From: Tepidisphaeraceae bacterium | GTDB taxonomy: Bacteria > Planctomycetota > Phycisphaerae > Tepidisphaerales > Tepidisphaeraceae | Direction of reading: 5' to 3' | Length of the DNA stretch: 58,166 nucleotides | NCBI GenBank assembly: GCA_035998445.1 | Contig: DASYHQ010000049.1 | Location: 1-58,166, forward strand | Shown here: positions 28,385 through 37,159 of the stretch, piece after piece | How positions within the stretch are numbered: the first letter of the stretch is position 1 | Layout of the letters: every line of letters starts with the position of its first letter | Position numbers and translations under genes: made by a program | Notes under the pieces: model-generated | The model's input: the letters and a program-made list of their open reading frames with translations, nothing else | Told to the model about the DNA's origin: nothing | Databases searched by the model: none

Positions 28385-29407
28385 GTGAGCAATCCGGTGG
28401 GTACAACGACAACGGATCATGCCGGCCACGAAGGCTGGCAACGGGTCGACGCGAGATGGATGACGGGCTTTGGCATCATGTGCCACTACCTTGCTGACGC
28501 GGCCAGCAGCAAGTCAGCCGTCAGGATCACGAGCGACGACTGGAACCGCCGCGTGGACGGATTCGACGTCCCGCGTTTTACCACGCAGGTGACCAGCGCG
28601 GGCGCTCAATACGTGATGTTCACGCTCGGGCAGAACAGCGGCTTCTACTGCTCGCCGAACGCGACGTACGACGAGATCGTGGGCACCGCGCACAGCCGGT
28701 TGTCGCGCCGCGACCTCGTCGGCGAGCTCGGCACGGCGCTGCGTCGGGCGGGCGTGCGGCTGATCGCATACGTTTCGTCGGCCGCCCCGGCCAACGACCG
28801 TGCGGCCGTCGAGGCACTCCGCTGCACGCCCGAGTGGGACGCCAGCCGCTGGCAGTTGCGCCCCGGCACCTACCTCCGGACCGAGCCAGTGGACGATCGG
28901 CTGTCGGAGTTTCAGCGTCGCTGGGCGGCGGTCTTGCGCGAGTGGTCCGTCCGCTGGGGCGATTCGGTCAGCGGCTGGTGGGTCGACGGCTGCTACTTCG
29001 CCGACCGCATGTACCGCCACGCGGAAGGCCCGAACTTCCGGTCGCTGGCCGAGGCGCTACGCGCCGGTAATCCTCAATCGGCGTTGACGTTCAACACCGG
29101 CGTGCGGACCCACATGGTCAGCGACAATCCATTCGACGACTATACGGCCGGCGAGACGGACTCCTTGGCCATGCCATTCAAGTACGGACCATGGTCTCGA
29201 CAGCGGGGGGACGCGCGCCTGCACGTTTTGTCCTACATGGGCACTTGGTGGGGCGAAGGACCGCCGCGCATGTCAGCGACGCTGGCGGGCGGTTACACAG
29301 CGCTCATCAATGAGCAGGGTGGCGCGATGACCTGGGACGTGCCAGTGGCTCTGAATGGAGAGATCGATGCAGCGCTCCGGTCCATGCTCGACACCTTGCA
29401 TCGCTAA
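28385..29407 (+). CDS. GH29-like (alpha-L-fucosidase-type) TIM-barrel hydrolase
   Basis: 340 residues from GTG 28385; an in-frame ATG at 28460 is a possible alternative, and no strong ribosome site decides. The barrel has TGFGIMCHYLAD, then AGAQYVMFTLGQNSGFYCSP and SGWWVDGCYF, where Asp201 is at the position of the GH29 nucleophile. The protein is shorter than typical GH29 enzymes (about 450 residues) and has no C-terminal beta domain and no signal peptide. It probably acts in the cytoplasm on a deoxy-hexoside or related glycoside. The context is a LacI-PEP-CTERM-hydrolase run. Confidence 0.7.
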   Translation: MSNPVGTTTTDHAGHEGWQRVDARWMTGFGIMCHYLADAASSKSAVRITSDDWNRRVDGFDVPRFTTQVTSAGAQYVMFTLGQNSGFYCSPNATYDEIVGTAHSRLSRRDLVGELGTALRRAGVRLIAYVSSAAPANDRAAVEALRCTPEWDASRWQLRPGTYLRTEPVDDRLSEFQRRWAAVLREWSVRWGDSVSGWWVDGCYFADRMYRHAEGPNFRSLAEALRAGNPQSALTFNTGVRTHMVSDNPFDDYTAGETDSLAMPFKYGPWSRQRGDARLHVLSYMGTWWGEGPPRMSATLAGGYTALINEQGGAMTWDVPVALNGEIDAALRSMLDTLHR

Positions 29408-29949
29408 CTTCACAAGAGTTTTCATAGCGAGTGAGACGGTAGCATCACCTTGCCAGCGGCTGCATCCATCCGGCCGGCACCGTTGGGGCAACTACACCGT
29501 TTCGTGGCCCTCCCCTCCTTCGACTGCGCCAAGGTTTTTCGTGGTGCCTCGAGCTGGCGTACGCGCGGATGCGGACAAGGCTCCCGGCCGACGGCCGCAC
29601 GCTCCTCAGGACGCCAGAGCACCTGCGGGCGACGCGGGAGCTGTGCCTGGAACGGGCAGCCTCGCTGCGGAAGGGCCAGCATTGCCGGTACATGAAGCGG
29701 GCGCGGTGCTGGCCGCGGCTTTGATTCGGTCTTTGACGTCGCATCCGGCGCGGATGCGTACTGTTACGGGACCGCGTCCTTGGAAAGCCACCACCGCCCC
29801 CACCCCCGCCGGCACCAGCTGAGGAAGTCTCGTGGCGCGGCGTGCGCAGCTAGACTAGTAGTGGCCGCGGATCCGCGTGATGCCCAGGAATGTCCGGTGG
29901 GTCATCGCCCACTCGAACTTCTTGCTCTTCAGTTCAGCCCAGCCACGCC
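29408..29949. other. Non-coding or decayed stretch before the transposase remnant
   Basis: About 540 bp with overlapping short frames on both strands but no recognisable protein. It may contain decayed 5' parts of the insertion sequence whose end lies just downstream; I could not find a DDE motif or terminal repeat here. Confidence 0.35.
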
Positions 29950-30204
29950 GCACGCCTTGCCAGTTGCGGAACGCCCGCCTTCATCACGCGCGACGTGAGG
30001 AGCCCCGGCAACCACTTGTCGCGGGGCGACCACCACATCAACGCCATCGAGAGCTTCTGGGGCTACGCGAAACGCTGCCGGGCCAAGTTCAACAACGTGC
30101 CTGCGTTTTACCTGCACCTGAAGTAAACCAACTCCCGCTTCAACCATCGGCGTGGTGACCTTTACGCGACGTTGCTACAGATGTTCAGGAAGGACTTGCT
30201 CTGA
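29950..30204 (+). pseudogene. IS1595-family (ISXO2-like) transposase, 3' remnant
   Basis: The frame encodes GDHHINAIESFWGYAKRCRA and KFNNVPAFYLHLK, then a TAA at 30124-30126, then in the same frame SRFNHRRGDLYATLLQMFRK and a final stop at 30202-30204. NGIESFWGYAK and the FNHR segment are hallmarks of the C-terminal part of ISXO2-like DDE transposases, including the last catalytic Glu (IESFW). The catalytic Asp residues and N-terminal zinc finger are missing, so the element is dead. Confidence 0.75.
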
Positions 30205-30244
30205 CCTTCCAGGACGTTCGTCTGCTTCCGAAGCCCGCAATCTT

Positions 30245-33200
30245 CTACAGGGCTTTGGCTGGTGATGCTGGGACGGCGCGGCTCAGTTCATATGCCACGC
30301 ATCCACCTTGAATGTGGAGGGTTGAGAGCGGGATAATGACGGCGTCCCCCTCGGCCGTAGGGGTGATATCCACTATGCGTGCACCTGTTGCGTCGAGTGC
30401 CGACGCCTTTAGTTCTACAGGGGCTGCACCAGTGAGAGACAACGTGGCCGTACCGCGGCGAAGTAGGTGTGGAAGCGAACCAAATGATTCAATCAGCGTG
30501 CGATCGCGATTGCCGAAGCGGCCGCCGGTGTTCTGCGAATCGGACAAGTGCAGCACCAGCATGCGACGGCTGTGCGATAAGGGCTGGTCATCCAATGCGG
30601 TCAGGAAGATCACAGCGGGTCCGTCCGACCCATTCGACACGGTGGCGAATTTTCCAGAGGCCTTACCGTTAGCGGGAAGCACAAAGCACTCGCTCCGGTC
30701 AGTAACCACCTTGAACAAACGTTGATCGGTAAATAGTTCGATCTGGCCCGTCTCACTGCGAAATCGTTTCTGTGCGACATCAATTACGGCGGGCGGCAGG
30801 ATCTTGTCCTTCACGAGGCGAAGCAGAAGGTCGTCGGCAGGCGCGTAGGCAGTCAGGTCCGGCCAAAGATTCCTGGCTGACGGGTCGGACGCGACAACAG
30901 CTCGAACACCCAGCTGTTGCGATAGTCCAGGCGGCGACGCAGCGACCGATGCCTCAGTAACGCTGCCGACGCGGGTGATGAGGCCTAACCGTGAATAAGC
31001 GTCAGGGAAATCGACAGGACTTGCGCGCGGACCCATGTACGCATCTTGATTAGAAACGGCAAAGGGAACGAAGCCCGGTGCCGCCGTCACGTCGCCGCGG
31101 AGGAACAGCAATGCGCTGATGCGGTCCGCATGGCGGGCGACGGGGTCGGCGTTCGCATCGAAAAGGCCGGTGGGCGCAATGCCCGTAGAGGTTCCCTGCG
31201 TATGGGCAAAGTCAAAGTTGTAGACGGCATCCCAGTCTTGCAGCGCCGCGTAGGCACCCATCACCGGACCGCCCTCAGCTCGATAAGGATTCGGGTAAAC
31301 ATAATTGAACTCGGTAAATGTATACGGCTTGCCCACGATGCGGCCGGGCATCTGGCGTCGAGGCATCTCCGCGGCCGCCCCAAGGACACTCTTGCCATGA
31401 AACTTGTAGGGCAATGCCCAATCATTGACGGGAAACGATGGATGATCCCAATAGCCGTGATCGTCGACATAGTCATATCGCGCACGGATGATGGCCTGCG
31501 CTTGGGTTGTTCGGCGATTCACGCCGGTGAGGGGCACGGTAACGCCGATCGAGTGCAGGAACTGGCGCATGCGATCGTCGTTGCGGATCTGGGTTTCGGT
31601 CACGAATCGATTGAAGGCTGCGGTCCGTTCCGCTCCTGCAGGCGGTGCGATCTTGTTTGTTGTGAGCCATTGTTGAAAACGCTCATCGTACAACTTACGG
31701 ATAGCAGGATTACCACTGATGATGTCGAACAAGGTGTCTTCGTTAACGGGGCAGATGCCGACCAGTGCAGGGTCCTCACCCCAAGCCAGATTGGTATAGG
31801 GATTTTTGTGCGTCAGCAAATTTCGCGCAAATTTCCGCCATGACTCAAAGGCCGCGTCTGAGAATGGCAATAGCGCCTTGAAAGGCGACGGTCGCACCGT
31901 CTCGCCAAGATCGGGTACTTCATCAACTCCAAATGGACGTGTCGTAAACAGGTCGATGCTGATGTACATTCCGCGATTCTTCAGCGCAGAGAATAAGTAA
32001 TCGAGACGATCCAATTGCTCGGCATCAAATTCGTATGATTTGCCGCCCCTTCGAATCAGCATCTCGTCGTAATGGTGAAGGCGAACTGAGTTGTAGCCGC
32101 TACGTGCGAGACGGTCGGCCAAGGCGTCCGCTTGTTCGTGAGCAAGGAAGTTTGCAGAGAAGCAGATATTCGTGCCCCAGAATCGCACGCGTGAGCCTGG
32201 CCGGTTTGCGAATTCAAAGTGTCCTGCGGGGGTGATGCGAATCGGTCCATATTTTCCAGCCGGAGCGTCGAGCAGGAAGGAGAAATCGAGCGGTCCGCCG
32301 GGTATGACGTCGATCTTGTGTTCGTAAGGTCGCCACTGATCATCTGCCGCCGAGACGACCGGCGCATTGGGAATGGCTATCGGCAACTGAATGTCATCGG
32401 GTGAGCCTGATATCCCCGCGACTAGCCATACGGCTTGGCCGTTGCCCTCGAGCCGTAGTTCCTTGAGGGGTTTCCGCTCGATGGCGAATCGCGAGACATA
32501 CAACCCGATCTCGCTGCTCTTGTTCTCGCCGCGCCAAGCCACGGCTGCGTTGATGACGGGCTCAGGTTGCCACCAATTGTCGACGTCGCGATGAGCGACA
32601 ATCTCATGTCGCGTCGAGGAGCCGTCTACGTAAACTGCCATGAGTGTCGCGACGGGCACGTTTTTCACCGGGGTCCAGGCGGTGGCGTGCAGAAGGTAAA
32701 GGTTAGCAAATGCTGGCGCATCGGCGAGTGGAATCGTCGCTGACTTCAGCAGATACGGCCGATCCGGCACGGCAAAAGCGAGGCAGCTTTTTCCGCCGTT
32801 GGTCACAGGGTCGATAATTTCGAACCGAACGCCGCCGGCGGTAAGGGCGCCGGGAGAAATCCCGCGCAGGTCGTTGCTCGGCCCCTGGTCGGTCCAGCCG
32901 CCGGTCTGATCGTCGGCCGCTTCGTCATGGAATCCCATATTCGCAGCCGGCGCGAGATTGATCGGATGGCTTGCATAGGCGGTGTAACTGATTTCGAGAT
33001 CCAACGCCCCGTCCTTCATCAGGTCGGCTTGCGTTGACGTGAAGAAAATTCGCAGCGTGAAGGCGTCGCGCTGCCACCGCCGCTCATCCTGAACGTGGTA
33101 GTTGAATTGCCCCGCTATCTTTAGTCGACCCGCCGCGGTCGGAATCTCAAGATCGTTTTTGACGCGTCCGCTATAAACGCGCTGGGCCGCCAATTGAGCC

Positions 33201-33676
33201 GGCAAAGCGACAACCGTGTCATCCGACCGAATAGATCGTCCCGCCAGCGAAGAGGTCGGCAATGACACCGCCAGACACATCGCGTTCGTTGCGACGCCTT
33301 CGGGATGGAATACGCTGCTGGTGAACCGCGTGGCGGCGTCACCTACTTTGGCAAGAGTCTGCTTGAACGCAAAAGGCACGACGCTGGATTTGACCGCGAA
33401 CGGTCCCTCCGTTGTCCACAGCTGCGCTGACGAAACGGTTGAACCTTCGGCAGGACGCAAAGCGGTTGCCTGATCCGATGTCCGCCAGGTGTCGTCGAAA
33501 TGGATCACCGAGAACGACACGTTATCGACTTGGAACGTACCGCGAGGACCCACGGTCGCTGCTCCGACAGTAACTGATTCCTCTGCTCGGGCGGTGTTTT
33601 GCGCCGTGAGAATGAACAGTAACAGCAGCCACAGAAATGAAGTGGCAACGCTACAAGCGGAGAAACACATGGACAT
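30245..33676 (-). CDS. Secreted clan GH-A-like glycoside hydrolase
   Basis: 1143 residues from ATG 33676 (GAAGGA about 10 nt upstream). The signal peptide (about 1-30) includes FLWLLLLFILTAQNTARA. A long N-terminal beta region is followed by a TIM barrel from about residue 490 (GSRVRFWGTNICFSANFLA). Glu646 in CPVNED is the likely acid/base and Glu789 in FTEFNYVYPNPYR the likely nucleophile. The barrel and the segment after the nucleophile (LQDWDAVYNFDFAH) match the hydrolase at 13296-17147. C-terminal beta domains follow. The enzyme is exported; the substrate is unknown. It is the third gene after the PEP-CTERM protein and pseudopilin, with 82 nt to the pseudopilin gene. Confidence 0.86.
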   Translation of the reverse strand: MSMCFSACSVATSFLWLLLLFILTAQNTARAEESVTVGAATVGPRGTFQVDNVSFSVIHFDDTWRTSDQATALRPAEGSTVSSAQLWTTEGPFAVKSSVVPFAFKQTLAKVGDAATRFTSSVFHPEGVATNAMCLAVSLPTSSLAGRSIRSDDTVVALPAQLAAQRVYSGRVKNDLEIPTAAGRLKIAGQFNYHVQDERRWQRDAFTLRIFFTSTQADLMKDGALDLEISYTAYASHPINLAPAANMGFHDEAADDQTGGWTDQGPSNDLRGISPGALTAGGVRFEIIDPVTNGGKSCLAFAVPDRPYLLKSATIPLADAPAFANLYLLHATAWTPVKNVPVATLMAVYVDGSSTRHEIVAHRDVDNWWQPEPVINAAVAWRGENKSSEIGLYVSRFAIERKPLKELRLEGNGQAVWLVAGISGSPDDIQLPIAIPNAPVVSAADDQWRPYEHKIDVIPGGPLDFSFLLDAPAGKYGPIRITPAGHFEFANRPGSRVRFWGTNICFSANFLAHEQADALADRLARSGYNSVRLHHYDEMLIRRGGKSYEFDAEQLDRLDYLFSALKNRGMYISIDLFTTRPFGVDEVPDLGETVRPSPFKALLPFSDAAFESWRKFARNLLTHKNPYTNLAWGEDPALVGICPVNEDTLFDIISGNPAIRKLYDERFQQWLTTNKIAPPAGAERTAAFNRFVTETQIRNDDRMRQFLHSIGVTVPLTGVNRRTTQAQAIIRARYDYVDDHGYWDHPSFPVNDWALPYKFHGKSVLGAAAEMPRRQMPGRIVGKPYTFTEFNYVYPNPYRAEGGPVMGAYAALQDWDAVYNFDFAHTQGTSTGIAPTGLFDANADPVARHADRISALLFLRGDVTAAPGFVPFAVSNQDAYMGPRASPVDFPDAYSRLGLITRVGSVTEASVAASPPGLSQQLGVRAVVASDPSARNLWPDLTAYAPADDLLLRLVKDKILPPAVIDVAQKRFRSETGQIELFTDQRLFKVVTDRSECFVLPANGKASGKFATVSNGSDGPAVIFLTALDDQPLSHSRRMLVLHLSDSQNTGGRFGNRDRTLIESFGSLPHLLRRGTATLSLTGAAPVELKASALDATGARIVDITPTAEGDAVIIPLSTLHIQGGCVAYELSRAVPASPAKAL

Positions 33677-33758
33677 TTGGCGGAATTCCTTCAAACGACG
33701 GCGCTAGCTCGCCGGGGTCGGCAGACGAGGATACGATGATCTTACCGGCACCGTCGGC

Positions 33759-34685
33759 TCAATCGGTGTCTTGACGTGTCCAATACTTTCGGGGGTTGTA
33801 CGGCCAACCGTAAATGGCAGTGATCTCTCCAATGGTCTCAATGGGTTCGTATGATTGAACGTGTCCGTCTACGAATAGGTAGTTGTAGCGCTTCCGATGC
33901 CTCCCCGGCATCGGCCTCACAGGAATGGCCGCGGGAGCATAATAAATTTGGTCCGGTGCATTGTCGACGTAGGCGGCTGACGGGCTGCCGAGGGCATTGT
34001 TAGGGTCAGGACGTTCAACGATCGACAGCACTTCACTGGATCGCCGCACACGGCTCACCTTGATCGCCTGCGGCCACTTTGGAGTCGCGCCGGAGCTATC
34101 GAGATGGCCGTCCGTAACCGGAATAATTAGCCCGTCGAACATCCCCAGAACCTGCTGACCGGGCGGGAGCGATCTGTGGTAGTTCCGGTTCGCCGCATAC
34201 GAGCGCATGGCAAACCTCCCGCCAATCCCGGTTCCCCCCCGTTCAAAGTCTTGAGGACATTCCATCAAAGGCGAGCGAATAGGGTTCGCCCCACGCACGA
34301 GATCCGCCTCCGGCACCTTCAGACCGAGGTAAGGTGCAAGGAAATCGTCCCACGACATACACTTTCCCGGCAGGTCGGCCGCTGTCTCCGCTCCGTAGAA
34401 TGGAGCGTAACCTGGCGAGGCGGAGTTGAAGGAAATGAGTGCCGGCGGGTACAGGTCCTTGTTGCTGTTCGCATACATCGTCAAGGCAATGCCGATCTGA
34501 CGCATGTTCGTGGCGCATTGCAGGGTTCGTGCTGCGCTGCGAACCTGATTGAGAGCTGGCAGCAACAGTGAAATTAAGACGGCGATGATCCCAATGACGA
34601 CCAGGAGCTCGACGAGCGTGAAAGCGGACTTGAGACCACAAACGCTTCTGCGACAGAGCGTCAGCGAAATGAGATGCTTCTTCAT
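33759..34685 (-). CDS. Prepilin-like protein with H-X9-DG motif
   Basis: 308 residues from ATG 34685, with GAGGG 7 nt upstream. The leader before the signal is long ([20 protein letters not shown]), then [23 protein letters not shown]. The conserved [21 protein letters not shown] follows. The C-terminus has [12 protein letters not shown]. It is cotranscribed with the PEP-CTERM gene (65 nt upstream) and the large GH-A gene (82 nt downstream). Confidence 0.88.
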   Translation of the reverse strand: MKKHLISLTLCRRSVCGLKSAFTLVELLVVIGIIAVLISLLLPALNQVRSAARTLQCATNMRQIGIALTMYANSNKDLYPPALISFNSASPGYAPFYGAETAADLPGKCMSWDDFLAPYLGLKVPEADLVRGANPIRSPLMECPQDFERGGTGIGGRFAMRSYAANRNYHRSLPPGQQVLGMFDGLIIPVTDGHLDSSGATPKWPQAIKVSRVRRSSEVLSIVERPDPNNALGSPSAAYVDNAPDQIYYAPAAIPVRPMPGRHRKRYNYLFVDGHVQSYEPIETIGEITAIYGWPYNPRKYWTRQDTD

Positions 34686-34750
34686 CTGGTGCCCTCTGAA
34701 TGGCCGACTTCATGGTCGCACCGAGCTTCATTGGATGGGACATGCCGATC

Positions 34751-35626
34751 TCACCTGAAGTCGGCGAGCGTGCGGTGGCGACGCATCAAGAACAGCCCGC
34801 CAACGGCCGCAGCGCCGATTGCTGTCGGCTCAGGAACGGCCTGCACGCTGAAGTTATCGACGACAGTGGCAGAGCCGGGCGTGGCGGAATCGTTCAGCAT
34901 GCGCAGCCCGAGCTGGCCCGCGGTTACCTTGTAGCCGGCACCACCGTTGGTCGTATCAGTGAAGATGTCCTCGCGCAATGTGGTCGTTCCATCTGCGCTG
35001 AGCAGCTTGAAAGTGAACACGTTGCCTTGGGCCGTGAACTGGTATCGATAGTTCGTGTTTGCGGCGATGTCGCCACCGGCCCCTCGGGTCGATTCATTGT
35101 CGAAAATGTTGGTACCCGTCGTCGGGGCCGACGCGCTCGACGCACTGAAGAGGCGAAAACGGATGCCGCTGCTAGTGTCTAGAGAAGCCAACGCGAGATA
35201 GCCGTTGCTTTCATTGCTATCGAGCCGGACGAAAAAGCCGACTTGGCTGCTAGAACTCAGGGCGTTGGTCCGAAGGGTCGCCGAAGCGGTGAAATTCAGC
35301 AGGTCATTGTTTACGTCCCCACCGCCAGACCCGCCGGCACCACCTGCGCCACCGGTTGCCGATGTATCGAAGACAGCCGTGGCAACGAGCCCTGAACCAA
35401 CAGAGAGCCGCCCGTTTCCGGGAGTTGCACCCGGTGAAATCCAGGAGATTCCATCATTCGCCGCGTTCGCAGGCTCTTTAAAATTGCTGTCGTAGTCCGT
35501 CGATTCTTCAAAATCGATCGTCACGGGCAGAATGGTCGCTGCCTTGCTGACGTCTGGATTGAGTGAAACGAATGCGGCGGCAATGGCGAATGCTACGGCT
35601 GGCTTAGCGGACAAAGAGTTGATCAC
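34751..35626 (-). CDS. PEP-CTERM exported protein
   Basis: About 291 residues if the GTG at 35626 is used. AGGAGG is only 1 nt before the ATG at 35632 but 7 nt before this GTG, so the GTG is favoured. The signal peptide reads AVAFAIAAAFVSLNPDVSKA. The body is a beta-sandwich-like domain with a Gly-rich stretch (ATGGAGGAGGSGGG). The C-terminus VPEPTAIGAAAVGGLFLMRRHR is a PEP-CTERM signal. The gene is first in the minus-strand run of cassette C and divergent from an AraC regulator. Confidence 0.88.
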   Translation of the reverse strand: MINSLSAKPAVAFAIAAAFVSLNPDVSKAATILPVTIDFEESTDYDSNFKEPANAANDGISWISPGATPGNGRLSVGSGLVATAVFDTSATGGAGGAGGSGGGDVNNDLLNFTASATLRTNALSSSSQVGFFVRLDSNESNGYLALASLDTSSGIRFRLFSASSASAPTTGTNIFDNESTRGAGGDIAANTNYRYQFTAQGNVFTFKLLSADGTTTLREDIFTDTTNGGAGYKVTAGQLGLRMLNDSATPGSATVVDNFSVQAVPEPTAIGAAAVGGLFLMRRHRTLADFR

Positions 35627-35838
35627 GGACATTCCTCCTGTTGGGGCACTGAACGCGACGCGAATGAGGTGATAGGCACAATCCTGAACACACAATGCAG
35701 CCGGACAGACGGGATAAGCATCGCAGTCCACCGGTTTTGTTGATACATCGCGACGTTCACTAAAGGCTCAATTCAATATATCCCCGCCCGAAAGGCGGGC
35801 AACACAATATCACGGTGTTTCGCGTATGATCATTCCGC

Positions 35839-36702
35839 ATGGAGTTATCTGTTTTGCGCACACCTTCACTGCCACCGGTTATTGCAGAGTGGCAACATCT
35901 TCACCGACGCCTGCGGTGGGCGTACGACGCATCAATACTCGCGGCACACCGCCGTTCACCCGCCCCGTTCAGCGGTAGCGGCGCGTGGTACATTCGCAGT
36001 GGATGGGCGGAAATTTCCGACAAACGCGGTACGTTTCGCGCATGCAAAGGGGAATGGATGATCCCTTCACCAACCGGCGCAACCGCGCAACGATTTGCGC
36101 CCGACACTCACCTGCTGTCCATACGTTTTGTACATGCCTGGCCCGACGGACGGGCACTCTTCGACCAGGGCCTTCCTCTCGTTTTGGAGGACAATAAGTT
36201 TCCCGCATTGCGCACCTCTGCTGAAGCACTGATCAAAGCATGCCGCATCCACGCCGACGTGCGCGACATGCTTTGGGACCAGCGTGTGACAACGAGGCAG
36301 TACCTGCACATCGAAACGGTGTTTGCCGCTTTTGTCTTGGAATGGGCCGCGGCGCTGGAGCAATCGGGCTGCGTGGCCGGCGTGGAACACGCGATTGATT
36401 CACGCGTACAGGCAGCGCTCACACTGCTGGAGCGTGCAGACCTGTCAATAACTGAACTGGCGCGACGACTGTCGCTCAGTCGTAGCCAGCTCGACCGGCT
36501 TTTCAGCGACGTGCTAGGGTGTACGCCTCGCGGATACAAAGAGCAGCGTCGTGTCACGCGCGTGCGCGAGGCACTCCGTTACTCCGCAGACCCGATCAAG
36601 ACAATCGCATACCGGGAAGGATTTCGGCGATTGAGCCATTTCTCTGCGTGGTTCACCAGAGCTACCGGTCTCAGTCCACGGAGGTATCGCGGACATAGCT
36701 GA
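35839..36702 (+). CDS. AraC-family transcriptional regulator
   Basis: 287 residues. The N-terminal half (about 20-160) is a cupin-like effector domain (SGAWYIRSGWAEISDKRGTF). The C-terminal 100 residues hold two helix-turn-helix units: LSITELARRLSLSRSQLDRLF and IKTIAYREGFRRLSHFSAWF, ending in TGLSPRRYRGH, the AraC signature. It is divergent from the PEP-CTERM/pseudopilin/GH-A run and probably activates it on binding a sugar; a GC hairpin (CCCGCC...GGCGGG, 35783-35799) lies between them. AraC replaces LacI as cassette regulator here. Confidence 0.92.
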   Translation: MELSVLRTPSLPPVIAEWQHLHRRLRWAYDASILAAHRRSPAPFSGSGAWYIRSGWAEISDKRGTFRACKGEWMIPSPTGATAQRFAPDTHLLSIRFVHAWPDGRALFDQGLPLVLEDNKFPALRTSAEALIKACRIHADVRDMLWDQRVTTRQYLHIETVFAAFVLEWAAALEQSGCVAGVEHAIDSRVQAALTLLERADLSITELARRLSLSRSQLDRLFSDVLGCTPRGYKEQRRVTRVREALRYSADPIKTIAYREGFRRLSHFSAWFTRATGLSPRRYRGHS

Positions 36703-36799
36703 CGTCTATCAACGGCGACGAGCCGCAGGTGCAAGCGGCCGTACGCGATTGAGCTGCTCCTGACGCGCGTCACGCCCGGCGTCGAAAGGACCTTGCCCT

Positions 36800-37042
36800 G
36801 TGTCCACCGCCGACGCCATCCTCCAGTATACCCGCGACCTCGGCTACGCCGTCTTGGGCCACCGCCTGACTGGCAGCCCCAGCCCGCAGCTGCTGCCCGA
36901 CGCGTACACGGAGATGCACGCGGTGCGGCTGGCCGACCGAGCGAACAGCATATCGCGCGCGTCGATGCGCAGGGTGAAGAAGCGGACTACCGCTGTGCGT
37001 GCGAAATTGGCCGGGATGGTGGGGATCGACCTCGAAGGCTGA
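36800..37042 (+). pseudogene. Small planctomycete hypothetical gene with two compensating frameshifts
   Basis: A GTG start at 36800, with AAAGGA upstream, opens an 80-codon frame whose beginning (LPDAYTEMHAVRLADR) and end (LAGMVGIDLEG) look like a small planctomycete protein I have seen before but cannot name. Between about 36940 and 37012 the adjacent frame gives a better acidic continuation (EQHIARVDAQGEEADYRCACE), whereas the present frame gives an unlikely Arg/Ser-rich stretch. I infer one insertion and one deletion. The 80-residue product may still be made. Confidence 0.4.
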
Positions 37043-37159
37043 CTATCAGCAACCACCGCGCAAGGATTGCCGATACTGCCGCGATCGCTCTCGTGGTGCA
37101 GAATGCGGAGAGCCACGATCAGTCACCTGTGGCGGCGCACGTCCAAAAGATGTCCATGG

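Noticed and set aside
35783-35799. GC hairpin CCCGCC...GGCGGG as a terminator
   Set aside because: It lies between two divergent genes and has no T-run on either strand, so a terminator role is unsupported; it is mentioned only with the AraC gene.
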